Below, piece by piece: positions 7,557 through 14,608 of a DNA stretch of 64,000 nucleotides. This DNA is from Candidatus Omnitrophica bacterium UBA6210 (GTDB lineage: Bacteria; Omnitrophota; Gorgyraeia; Velamenicoccales; Velamenicoccaceae). Position 1 is the first letter of the stretch; each line of letters starts with the position of its first letter. Location of the stretch: positions 62,001 to 126,000 of the forward strand of contig DISM01000006.1 of assembly GCA_002421805.1 (NCBI GenBank), given 5' to 3'. The position numbers were made by a program, and so were the translations under genes. Below the pieces are notes generated by a model, which ran no database searches, was not told the DNA's origin, and was given only the letters and a program-made list of their open reading frames with translations.

Positions 7557-8696
7557 ATGGACAAGAAGAAGAGCTTGGGGAATGTGGAAACTCAATATGT
7601 GACTTTTGCCGCGCCGCCGCAGGAGCTTTTGCTCGACGGCGGCCAGAAGCTTGGGCCTATCACGCTGGCCTATGAGACCTACGGCAGGCTCGATGCCGAC
7701 AAGGGTAATGCTGTCCTGATCTGCCATGCCTTGTCGGGCGACGCCCATGCGGCCGGGTTCCATCCGGGAGACGAAGACCCGGGGTGGTGGGATGCGATGA
7801 TCGGGCCTGGCAAGGCCTTTGACACGGATAAATACTTTGTGATCTGTTCCAACGTCATGGGCGGATGCAAAGGGTCCACAGGGCCATCTTCAGAAAATCC
7901 GGCCACAGGCAAGCCTTACGGCCTTGATTTTCCCATCATTACCATTAGCGACATGGTGGATGCCCAAAGGTATCTTGTCGATCATTTGGGTATCGGGAAA
8001 CTTCTTTGCGTCTGCGGCGGTTCCATGGGGGGCATGCAGGCGCTCCAGTGGGTCGCATCATATCCTGAGCGTGTGCGTTGCGCTATCCCGATCGCGACGG
8101 CCCTGAAACATTCGCCGCAACAGATCGCCTTCGACGAAGTCGGGCGCCAGGCCGTTATGGCGGATCCCGAGTGGCGCGAGGGCGCGTATTATGGGCAGGG
8201 GCAGCCGGAGAGAGGGTTGGCTGTTGCGCGCATGATCGGCCACATCACATATATGAGCGATAAGTCTATGGAGGAAAAGTTTTCCCGCCGTCTGAAGGAA
8301 AAGGAATTCAGCTTCCAGTTCAAGACGGATTTTGAGGTGGAAGGGTATCTGCGGTATCGCGGGGATAACTTCGTCAAACGTTTTGACGCCAATTCGTATC
8401 TGTATATCACGAAGGCCATGGATTATTTCGATGTCTCTGCGGGCAAGCTGATCCCGGCGGAGCGCCGGATCGATACGCGGTTCCTTGTCATCGCCTTTCG
8501 GTCGGACTGGCTTTATCCTTTATACCAGTCGCAGGAGATCGTCCGCCAGCTGAAAAGAAGGCATGCGGACGCCACGTATTGCGAGATCAATTCCACCTAT
8601 GGCCACGATGCGTTCTTGCTGGAGATCGATGAAGAGACACATCTGATCAAACATTTCCTGGATAAGACCTACCGGGGTTATGACGTCAAGAGATGA
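7557..8696 (+). CDS. metX: Homoserine O-acetyltransferase
   Basis: A 379-residue alpha/beta-hydrolase that activates homoserine for sulfhydrylation. The nucleophile is Ser156 in GGSMGGMQ, with Asp in FRSDWLYP and His in TYGHDAFLLE near the C-terminus completing the triad. HALSGDAHAAG and NVMGGCKGSTGPSS are family signatures. The ribosome site (AAAGG) is weak and the gene starts 17 bases after cysK. Its end overlaps the start of metW by 17 bases; the metX-metW pair is widely conserved. Acetyl versus succinyl specificity cannot be decided from these motifs alone, but the partnership with metY favours acetyl. Confidence 0.93.
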   Translation: MDKKKSLGNVETQYVTFAAPPQELLLDGGQKLGPITLAYETYGRLDADKGNAVLICHALSGDAHAAGFHPGDEDPGWWDAMIGPGKAFDTDKYFVICSNVMGGCKGSTGPSSENPATGKPYGLDFPIITISDMVDAQRYLVDHLGIGKLLCVCGGSMGGMQALQWVASYPERVRCAIPIATALKHSPQQIAFDEVGRQAVMADPEWREGAYYGQGQPERGLAVARMIGHITYMSDKSMEEKFSRRLKEKEFSFQFKTDFEVEGYLRYRGDNFVKRFDANSYLYITKAMDYFDVSAGKLIPAERRIDTRFLVIAFRSDWLYPLYQSQEIVRQLKRRHADATYCEINSTYGHDAFLLEIDEETHLIKHFLDKTYRGYDVKR

Positions 8697-9315
8697 TGCG
8701 CTCATTAAAGGGGATATGACATTCAATACCGTTCGTCTGGATCATAAGATCATCTATCAGATTGTCGAGCCCGGCTCCAGGGTCCTGGACCTTGGCTGCG
8801 GCGAAGGGGACCTTATTTATTTCCTGGCCAAGGAAAAAGGCGCCCGCGTCCAGGGCATAGAGCTTTCGGAAGAGGCGATCTACAGGTGCGTTGAGAAGGG
8901 CTTAAGTGTCTTTCACAGCGACATCGATTCAGGGCTGATCGAATACCCGGACAAGTCTTTCGATTACGTGATCTTGAACCAGAGCATGCAGGAGACCAAG
9001 AAGGTCGATTTCGTCCTTAAGGAGGCCCTCCGGGTAGGCAAAAAGGTCATTGTCGGTTTTCCCAATTTCGCGTATGTCAGCGCGCGGCTGCGGCTTTTCT
9101 TTTCGGGGGAGACCCCCGTGACGCCGTCTTTGCCTTATCGCTGGTATAATACGCCGAACCTGCATTTTTTGAGCATCAGCGATTTCAGGAACTTCTGCGA
9201 GGAAAAGAATGTCCGCATCCTGAACACCTACTACCTGGGCCGCCGTCACCTGGTCCGCATCTGGCCGAACCTTTTTGCTCTGAGCGCTATTTTTGTTATC
9301 CAGTCTTCGTCGTAA
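8680..9315 (+). CDS. metW: Methionine biosynthesis protein MetW
   Basis: A 211-residue methyltransferase-fold protein that partners MetX in methionine synthesis. The SAM-binding loop is VLDLGCGEGDLIYFLA, followed by the family-typical QGIELSEEAIYRCVEKGLSV, the DYVILNQSMQE stretch and the hallmark GFPNFAYVSARLRLFFSGE with PYRWYNTPNLHFLS. Its start lies inside the end of metX (17-base overlap), so the two are translationally coupled. It closes the sulfur cluster; the following intergenic region holds a hairpin at 9375-9405. Confidence 0.93.
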   Translation: MTSRDDALIKGDMTFNTVRLDHKIIYQIVEPGSRVLDLGCGEGDLIYFLAKEKGARVQGIELSEEAIYRCVEKGLSVFHSDIDSGLIEYPDKSFDYVILNQSMQETKKVDFVLKEALRVGKKVIVGFPNFAYVSARLRLFFSGETPVTPSLPYRWYNTPNLHFLSISDFRNFCEEKNVRILNTYYLGRRHLVRIWPNLFALSAIFVIQSSS

Positions 9316-9374
9316 AAACAAGCCGATACCATAGGGGGTTCGGCCCTTGCCCCATCGCAGCGTTTAAAAAGCAA

Positions 9375-9405
9375 GCAGGAACGCATAGCGTTGTTTTGTT
9401 CCTGC
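9375..9405. repeat. Intergenic hairpin after metW
   Basis: GCAGGAAC (9375-9382) pairs with GTTCCTGC (9398-9405) without a clear T-run, so it is not an ordinary terminator. The same arm sequence occurs in a longer hairpin at 22561-22588, suggesting a small palindromic repeat family. Confidence 0.4.
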
Positions 9406-9422
9406 GAACAAAGTGAGGATGC

Positions 9423-9602
9423 ATGCCGTATATCAATCTTAAAGTCGTCGGAAAGCTGTCCCGCGAACAGAAAGAGAAGATTGCTAAGGAATTTTCAGAC
9501 ACGCTTTTGCGCGTCGCCAACAAACCCAAGGAAGCCACGTATCTTGTCATTGATGAGGTGGATGGTGCCAACTGGGCGCAAGGGGAAAAGTTCTTCGGTT
9601 AA
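9423..9602 (+). CDS. 4-oxalocrotonate tautomerase-family protein
   Basis: A 59-residue protein beginning MPYINLKVVGKLSREQKEKI, the signature of the tautomerase superfamily, in which the proline after the cleaved Met is the catalytic base. The remaining helix and strand (VANKPKEATYLVIDEVDGAN) also fit, including the C-terminal aromatic region (WAQGEKFFG). The Shine-Dalgarno GAGG lies just upstream. The stop codon is one base before the korA start, so it belongs to the korAB operon. Its substrate is unknown; isomerising an enol-keto acid that feeds the oxidoreductase is only a guess from position. Confidence 0.85.
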   Translation: MPYINLKVVGKLSREQKEKIAKEFSDTLLRVANKPKEATYLVIDEVDGANWAQGEKFFG

Positions 9603-9603
9603 G

Positions 9604-11331
9604 ATGGATTTGACGATCAAGATTGCCGGCGAAGCGGGTCAGGGACTTCAGTCCGTCGGCGGCCTTTTGTCACGCCTTTTCGCGCGCAAAGGATATCATG
9701 TCTTTGCCAACCAGGTCGTCCAGTCCCGTGTCAGGGGCGGCCACAACTGGTTTGCGATCCGTATCTCGGACCGCCCCGTCCACAGCCCCTCCTTTCAAAC
9801 CGATATTCTCGTCGCTCTGGATAAAGAGAGTTCCTGCCATTTAAAAGAACTCAAGAAAGATTCTGTCGTCATTTTCGATTCCCGGCTGGCTGCGTTTTCT
9901 TTCAGGCAGGGCCGTATGCTGGATGTGCCTATGGCCGATCTGGCATCAAAGGCCGGCGGTAACAAGCTCATGATTAACACCGTTGCCGCATCTCTTGTCC
10001 TGGGGCTCCTGAATTTCAGGCCTGAAGATCTTTTTGCGTTCTTGCGGCAGAGCTTCGGCAAAAAAGACGAGGCGACGGGGGAGACGAACGTTCGGGTCGC
10101 CCGGGAGGGATATGATTTTGCGCATAAGTTTGATCTCGGCGGCAGGATAGCGGATTTCAGCCGGCCAGCCGGAAAACCGAAGATGCTCGTCGGCGGCAGC
10201 GAGGCTGTTGCCCTCGGCGCCCTGGCGGCGGGGTGCCAGTTTATCTCCGCTTATCCTATGAGTCCGTCGACGGGGATCATGACGTATCTGGCGTCCAAGG
10301 CGGACTCCTGTCATATCGTTGTGGAGCAGTCCGAGGACGAGATCGCATCAATCAATATGGCCCTCGGGGCCTCTTTTGCCGGCGTGCGCGCCATGACTGC
10401 TTCCAGCGGCGGCGGCTTTGCCCTGATGGTCGAAGGTTTGAGCCTTGCGGGCATGATCGAGACGCCTATCGTCATCGTGCTCGCCCAGCGGCCGGCGCCT
10501 GCGACGGGATTGCCGACGAGGACCGCGCAGGAAGACCTGCTCTTTGCCGTCCATGCGGGCCACGGGGAATTTCCGCGTGTGGTGATAGCGCCGAAAGACA
10601 TTGAAGGATGCTTTTACGCAACGGCCCGCGCTTTCAACCTTGCGGATAAATACCGTATTCCCGTCATCGTCCTTACAGACCAGTTGTTGGCAGATTCCTT
10701 CGCGACGATCGATGTTTTGCATCCTGAAGAGGCCGTCGTCCGGCGTTATCTCATGACCGAAGATGAGCTGAAACAGGCCCGGGACTACAAGAGCTTTCTT
10801 TTGACGAGATCCGGCGTTTCCCCGCGTGCGTTGCCCGGGAATCCTTATTGTTTCGTCACGGCCGACAGCGATGAACACGACGAATACGGCCGGATCACGG
10901 AAGACTTGGACCGGATGCGGCCCCGTATGGTCGAGAAACGCAACCGCAGGATAAGCGGGCTTCTGAAAGAACTCAAGCCGCCCTCCTGGCATGGCTCCAG
11001 GAACGCAAAAGAAATCCTGGTGGGTTGGGGCTCGACATATGGCGCGTTGAAGGAGGCCGTTGATACGCTTTGTGCGGACGGCGTCAGCATCGCCCTGGTA
11101 CATTTTGAGGACCTCTGGCCTCTGGATTGCAAGCATTTCGGTTTTTTGAACAAGAAACGTCCGGCTGTTGTCGTTGAGAACAATTTCACCGGCCAGTTCG
11201 CAAACCTCATCACGCGCACGACCGGCATCGTCATGGATCGGCGCATCTCCAAGTACGACGGGCTGCCGTTTACCGCCAGAGAGATCGTCCGCGCCTACAG
11301 GGACCTTCATAAGAAAGGGGGCCGCCGATGA
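9604..11331 (+). CDS. korA: 2-oxoacid:ferredoxin oxidoreductase, fused gamma-alpha subunit
   Basis: A 575-residue subunit of a thiamine-diphosphate enzyme that oxidatively decarboxylates a 2-oxoacid to acyl-CoA and reduces ferredoxin, or runs in reverse. Residues 1-190 are the gamma domain (IKIAGEAGQGLQSVGGLLSR, SRVRGGHNWFAIRISD). From about 200 comes the pyrimidine-binding alpha domain (SEAVALGALAAGCQFISAYP, SPSTGIM, VVEQSEDEIASINMALGASF, TASSGGGFALM). The start at ATG 9604 follows the tautomerase stop by one base. The gamma-alpha fusion with a separate beta subunit is typical of KorAB types. 2-Oxoglutarate is the likeliest substrate, but pyruvate or branched-chain 2-oxoacids are possible. 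Confidence 0.9.
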   Translation: MDLTIKIAGEAGQGLQSVGGLLSRLFARKGYHVFANQVVQSRVRGGHNWFAIRISDRPVHSPSFQTDILVALDKESSCHLKELKKDSVVIFDSRLAAFSFRQGRMLDVPMADLASKAGGNKLMINTVAASLVLGLLNFRPEDLFAFLRQSFGKKDEATGETNVRVAREGYDFAHKFDLGGRIADFSRPAGKPKMLVGGSEAVALGALAAGCQFISAYPMSPSTGIMTYLASKADSCHIVVEQSEDEIASINMALGASFAGVRAMTASSGGGFALMVEGLSLAGMIETPIVIVLAQRPAPATGLPTRTAQEDLLFAVHAGHGEFPRVVIAPKDIEGCFYATARAFNLADKYRIPVIVLTDQLLADSFATIDVLHPEEAVVRRYLMTEDELKQARDYKSFLLTRSGVSPRALPGNPYCFVTADSDEHDEYGRITEDLDRMRPRMVEKRNRRISGLLKELKPPSWHGSRNAKEILVGWGSTYGALKEAVDTLCADGVSIALVHFEDLWPLDCKHFGFLNKKRPAVVVENNFTGQFANLITRTTGIVMDRRISKYDGLPFTAREIVRAYRDLHKKGGRR

Positions 11332-12179
11332 CACGTCTCGAAGACCTCGGGAATTTTGAAACGGCCTGGTGCCCGGGGTGCGGGAATTTCGGTATCCTTG
11401 ATGCCTTAAAAGACGCCCTGGTCAAGCTGGACCTGGATATGCACAAGACGGTCCTGGTGTCCGGCATCGGCCAGGCCGCCAAAGAGCCGCAATATCTGAA
11501 TTGCAATTTTTTCAACGGTCTGCACGGTCGCGCCATCCCGGCCGCCACAGGGATCAAGCTGGCGAATAAAGACCTGCATGTCATTGTGACTTCCGGCGAC
11601 GGAGATATTTACGGCGAGGGCGGGAATCACTTTATCCATGCTATCAGGCGCAATATCGACATCACGGTGATTGTCCACGATAACCAGATCTATGGCCTGA
11701 CAAAAGGCCAGGCATCGCCGACCAGCGACCCCGGTTTTGTCACAAAGGTCCAGCCGCGCGGCGTGATCAATGAACCCGTGCATCCTCTGGCCATGGCGAT
11801 CGCGCTTGGCGCAGGTTTTGTGGCGCGCAGTTTCTCGGGGGACAAGGGGCACCTGTCTTCCATGATCCAGCAAGCCGTTGCCTTTAAAGGTTTTTCGCTC
11901 GTAGATGTGCTCCAACCGTGCTTAACTTTCAATAAAAAGAACAACTTTGCCTGGTATAAGCAGAGGATTCGGCCGTTGCCCCAGGATTATGATTCCCACA
12001 ACAAGGTCTGGGCGTTCGAAAAAGCCCTCCAGTGGGGGGACACGATCCCGGTCGGTATCATTTACCGGGACGGCCGCTCGACTTACGAAGACGCCTGCGG
12101 TTTGATGAACGAAAAATCCATCCTTTCCCAGACGCCGGACCCCGCCAAACTCGTTGAGATTTTTGAGGAATTCTTCTAA
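11328..12179 (+). CDS. korB: 2-oxoacid:ferredoxin oxidoreductase, beta subunit
   Basis: A 283-residue thiamine-diphosphate-binding subunit. The opening WCPGCGNFGILDALK, the GIGQAA loop and HGRAIPAATGIKLAN are family signatures. The ThDP/Mg motif is SGDGDIYGEGGNHFIHAIRR, ending near VHDNQIYGLTKGQASPTS. It overlaps korA by four bases (ATGA), so the subunits are translationally coupled. No ferredoxin-like delta subunit lies next to it, so electrons must go to an external ferredoxin. Confidence 0.93.
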   Translation: MTRLEDLGNFETAWCPGCGNFGILDALKDALVKLDLDMHKTVLVSGIGQAAKEPQYLNCNFFNGLHGRAIPAATGIKLANKDLHVIVTSGDGDIYGEGGNHFIHAIRRNIDITVIVHDNQIYGLTKGQASPTSDPGFVTKVQPRGVINEPVHPLAMAIALGAGFVARSFSGDKGHLSSMIQQAVAFKGFSLVDVLQPCLTFNKKNNFAWYKQRIRPLPQDYDSHNKVWAFEKALQWGDTIPVGIIYRDGRSTYEDACGLMNEKSILSQTPDPAKLVEIFEEFF

Positions 12180-12337
12180 TCTTTCCCGCGTGTATTTTTA
12201 AAAAAAACTACAAAAAAACACATCCGAGCAGTAAAATAGGGTAGCTTTTTAGACCTGTTCGTTTTGCCCTTAAGAATGCCCGACAGCAACACGCGACATT
12301 CCGGCGAGGACGCCGTCCCGCAGACAAGCTCTCAACC

Positions 12338-13462
12338 ATGGAACAGAAGAACGGAAAGCTGAAAAAACTCTATCGGATCGGACAGAGCCCGTGGTATGAC
12401 AACATCGACCGCCGCCTGATCGATCATGGCGAGCTCAAAGGCCTGATCGACAGGGGTATCATGGGCGTGACGTCAAACCCTACGATCTTTGAAAAGGCCG
12501 TCGCGTCGTCCGACGTGTATGATGACAAGATCTATCGTCTCAAAAACGCCGGAAAAGACCTCCAGGCTATCTACGACGATTTGACGACGGATGATGTCCG
12601 CGATGCCGCCGGCCTTCTGATGGGCGTCTATGAAGCGACGCGCGGCGTGGACGGCTATGTCAGTATCGAAGTCCTGCCGGAATACGCGCACGATACCTAC
12701 AAAACCATCGAATATGCCAGGCATATTTTTAAAAAGATCGGGCGCAAGAATATCATGATCAAGGTCCCCGGCACGGCGTCGAGCCCCGACGCGATCCGTA
12801 CGCTTATTGCCGAGGGTATCAATGTCAACGCGACACTGCTTTTTTCTCAGGAGCAATATGAGCTTATCGCCCAGGCCTACCAGGATGGCCTGCGCGACAG
12901 GATGCGGATGGGTGAGGATATTTCGCGCGTCGCATCCGTCGCCAGCGTTTTCGTGAGCCGGATCGATTCGAAGGTGGACGCCCTCCTTGATGTGATCATG
13001 GCCAGGGAAATGGACCTCGACAGGAAGGACGCCATCGGCGGCCTTAAAGGCAAGCTCGCGATCGCGAACTGCAAATTGATCTACCAGAGGTTCAAGCAGC
13101 TTTTTTCCGAAGACAGGTTTGGAGACATCAAGGCCAAAGGGGGCCGGGTCCAGAGGCCTTTGTGGGCGTCCACAAGCACGAAGAATCCGGTCTATAGTGA
13201 TTGCCTCTATGTGGATAACCTGATCGGTCCTCAGACGGTCAATACGATGCCGCATCAGACAGTCCTGGCTTATGAAGACCACGGCGGTCTGGACCTTTCT
13301 CTGGAAGCTGATATGGAAGGGGCGGTCGTCCGGCTGGCCATGGTGGCGCAATACGGCGTGAATCTTGACGCGGTTTGCCATGACACGCAACAGGAAGGCC
13401 TCAAGGCCTTTGAGAATTCATTTTTGTCGCTTTTGGATACGTTAAAGAAGAAGATGGGTTGA
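12338..13462 (+). CDS. tal: Transaldolase
   Basis: A 374-residue pentose-phosphate enzyme that moves a dihydroxyacetone unit between sugar phosphates. The TalB-like barrel shows GIMGVTSNPTIFEKAV, the Schiff-base Lys142 in NIMIKVPGT, and INVNATLLFSQEQY with VASVASVFVSRIDSKVD further on. The length fits the longer Tal class found in actinobacteria and cyanobacteria, not the short 215-residue type. A 158-base gap separates it from korB, so it may have its own promoter. A tRNA-Ser follows. Confidence 0.93.
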   Translation: MEQKNGKLKKLYRIGQSPWYDNIDRRLIDHGELKGLIDRGIMGVTSNPTIFEKAVASSDVYDDKIYRLKNAGKDLQAIYDDLTTDDVRDAAGLLMGVYEATRGVDGYVSIEVLPEYAHDTYKTIEYARHIFKKIGRKNIMIKVPGTASSPDAIRTLIAEGINVNATLLFSQEQYELIAQAYQDGLRDRMRMGEDISRVASVASVFVSRIDSKVDALLDVIMAREMDLDRKDAIGGLKGKLAIANCKLIYQRFKQLFSEDRFGDIKAKGGRVQRPLWASTSTKNPVYSDCLYVDNLIGPQTVNTMPHQTVLAYEDHGGLDLSLEADMEGAVVRLAMVAQYGVNLDAVCHDTQQEGLKAFENSFLSLLDTLKKKMG

Positions 13463-13474
13463 GCGTTTGCGCCG

Positions 13475-13503
13475 TTGAGCGCTCTTTGTGGTTTTGATAT
13501 AAT
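13475..13503 (+). promoter_or_regulatory. Sigma70-type promoter of tRNA-Ser(GCT)
   Basis: TTGAGC (13475-13480) and a perfect TATAAT (13498-13503) are separated by 17 bases. The promoter points to tRNA-Ser(GCT), 100 bases downstream, across a palindromic repeat. Confidence 0.6.
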
Positions 13504-13508
13504 AAAAA

Positions 13509-13600
13509 GACACTATCGCTCGCTACGACCCTTGTCGGGTCGTGGCGCTTATGCGCCGCGCTCGCTTTAGTGTCCTCGAAATTTTCTTTGTCAGAAAATT
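13509..13600. repeat. Branched palindromic repeat upstream of tRNA-Ser(GCT)
   Basis: GACACTA (13509-13515) pairs with TAGTGTC (13568-13574). Enclosed are two smaller hairpins, ACGACCC/GGGTCGT (13525-13543) and GGCGC/GCGCC (13544-13557), giving a cloverleaf-like outline. A further hairpin GAAATTTTCT/AGAAAATTTC covers about 13578-13602, right up to the tRNA. No coding sense is apparent. Confidence 0.6.
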
Positions 13601-13604
13601 TCTC

Positions 13605-13696
13605 GGAGAGGTGGCTGAGTGGTTGAAAGCAGCTGCCTGCTAAGCAGTTGGCCTGGGCAACTGGGCCCTCGGGTTCGAATCCCGACCTCTCCGCCA
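13605..13696 (+). tRNA. tRNA-Ser(GCT)
   Basis: The acceptor GGAGAGG (13605-13611) pairs with CCTCTCC (13686-13692), followed by discriminator G and an encoded CCA (13694-13696). The anticodon loop CTGCTAA has GCT at 13639-13641. A long variable arm (class II) and the T-loop GTTCGAATC confirm a serine tRNA that reads AGC and AGU. Its 3' end is repeated 394 bases downstream. Confidence 0.95.
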
Positions 13697-14019
13697 TTCT
13701 ACTTCGCCGTGCTACTTGCGTGCACGGCTACGTAGCAATAAGCGGTAGAAGAAATGCAGATCGTATATATTTTGAAAAGTGATAAATATCCACGTAAAGC
13801 TTATGTTGGAATTACCCGAGATCTGGAGAACCGCCTGAAGGAACACAACGATGGTAAGTCTGGCTATTCGAAAAGATATGCCCCGTGGCATATAGAAACT
13901 TATATTGCTTTTGTAAATGACAGTTTAGCTGAGAGTTTTGAGAAATATTTGAAAGTTGGCTCAGGGCAAGCATTTTTGATAAAACATTTAATTTGATAAT
14001 TATGGTGAAGTAGAATGGC
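13693..14019. mobile_element. Possible nuclease-carrying unit bounded by inverted repeats
   Basis: GCCATTCTACTTCGCC (13693-13708) is matched by its complement at 14004-14019 with 15 of 16 bases, enclosing the GIY-YIG gene. The left repeat begins in the last four bases of tRNA-Ser. An 18-base piece of the tRNA 3' end (CCCGACCTCTCCGCCATT) is also directly repeated at 13681-13698 and 14075-14092. This looks like an insertion at the tRNA end that rebuilt the terminus, but no transposase is present. Confidence 0.45.
13754..13996 (+). CDS. GIY-YIG nuclease-domain protein
   Basis: An 80-residue single-domain protein with the GIY-YIG core: VYILKSDKYPRKAYVGITRD supplies both aromatic strands, and RLKEHN with the active-site Arg follows. 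The C-terminal ESFEKYLKVGSG holds the catalytic Glu region. It belongs to the small UPF0213-like class whose members often stand alone. Its AT content is higher than that of neighbouring housekeeping genes. It lies between tRNA-Ser and a copy of that tRNA's 3' end, inside inverted repeats, which suggests a selfish or repeat-associated nuclease. Confidence 0.82.
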   Translation: MQIVYILKSDKYPRKAYVGITRDLENRLKEHNDGKSGYSKRYAPWHIETYIAFVNDSLAESFEKYLKVGSGQAFLIKHLI

Positions 14020-14025
14020 CGCAGG

Positions 14026-14090
14026 GGAGAGGTTCTGCGAAGCTCAAACGCGTAAGCATTTTGAGCGAAGCAGACCCGACCTCTCCGCCA
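14026..14090 (+). pseudogene. tRNA-Ser-like remnant folded as one hairpin
   Basis: GGAGAGG (14026-14032) and CCTCTCC-GCCA (14080-14090) reproduce both ends of the upstream tRNA-Ser(GCT). The body is replaced by a long stem (TCTGC/GCAGA and GCTCAAA/TTTGAGC with GAA/GAA internal loops). There is no anticodon arm, so it cannot be a working tRNA. It may be a by-product of insertion of the nuclease unit. Confidence 0.5.
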
Positions 14091-14174
14091 TTGCAACCAA
14101 TTCGAACTCTCGGGGGCGTTTATTTGGCCCCCAGGGTTCTGTTGCAAATGGGTCCGCCAGTTTTTTGCGACAAA

Positions 14175-14225
14175 GCAAAAAATAGGGATGTCCCGACCTT
14201 GCCGTAGGCAAGCGTCGGGACGCCG
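14175..14225. repeat. 51-base palindromic repeat, copy 1
   Basis: Identical over 51 bases to 18811-18861. Its core is a 32-base hairpin (14190-14221) made from GTCCCGAC, CTTGCC and their complements. Flanking ACCAAAGCG-type motifs are also shared. It lies in the non-coding gap 14093-14274. Confidence 0.8.
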
Positions 14226-14274
14226 TCACCAAAGCGCAAGAGACAGCACGCAAACAACTTAATTATAGACAGGC

Positions 14275-14538
14275 ATGGCTATCATGATTTTTAAGGTCCT
14301 TTTGATCGTTTTCTCGGCGGCGGCGACGACGCTGAGCGTGATCTTTATGCTGTCCCCGGCACTCTTCCGGGCCATAGAGGAATTCCTGGGCCTCGAATTC
14401 GGCGCGGGGTCCTATGTGACGATCCTGGAAGGCAAGATCAATTTTCTCAATGACTGGATCGGCAGAAACCGCGTATTCTTCGGCCCTTTGTTCGCGATCC
14501 TGGCGGCCCTCAATACGCGCAACGCCTTTTTCTTTTAA
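14275..14538 (+). CDS. Small membrane protein of unknown function
   Basis: An 87-residue protein with one clear N-terminal membrane segment (FKVLLIVFSAAATTLSVIFM), an amphipathic middle, and a second hydrophobic stretch near the C-terminus (FFGPLFAILAAL). ATG 14275 and ATG 14284 are both possible starts; neither has a strong ribosome site. I do not recognise the family. It sits just upstream of the fused spermidine synthase-like gene on the same strand. Confidence 0.5.
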   Translation: MAIMIFKVLLIVFSAAATTLSVIFMLSPALFRAIEEFLGLEFGAGSYVTILEGKINFLNDWIGRNRVFFGPLFAILAALNTRNAFFF

Positions 14539-14608
14539 AACATCGAAGTTCGTCTCTTCATGGGAAGCTTAACGGGTCCCGCTTGGCCGTTGCGCTGATT
14601 CTCAAGAC

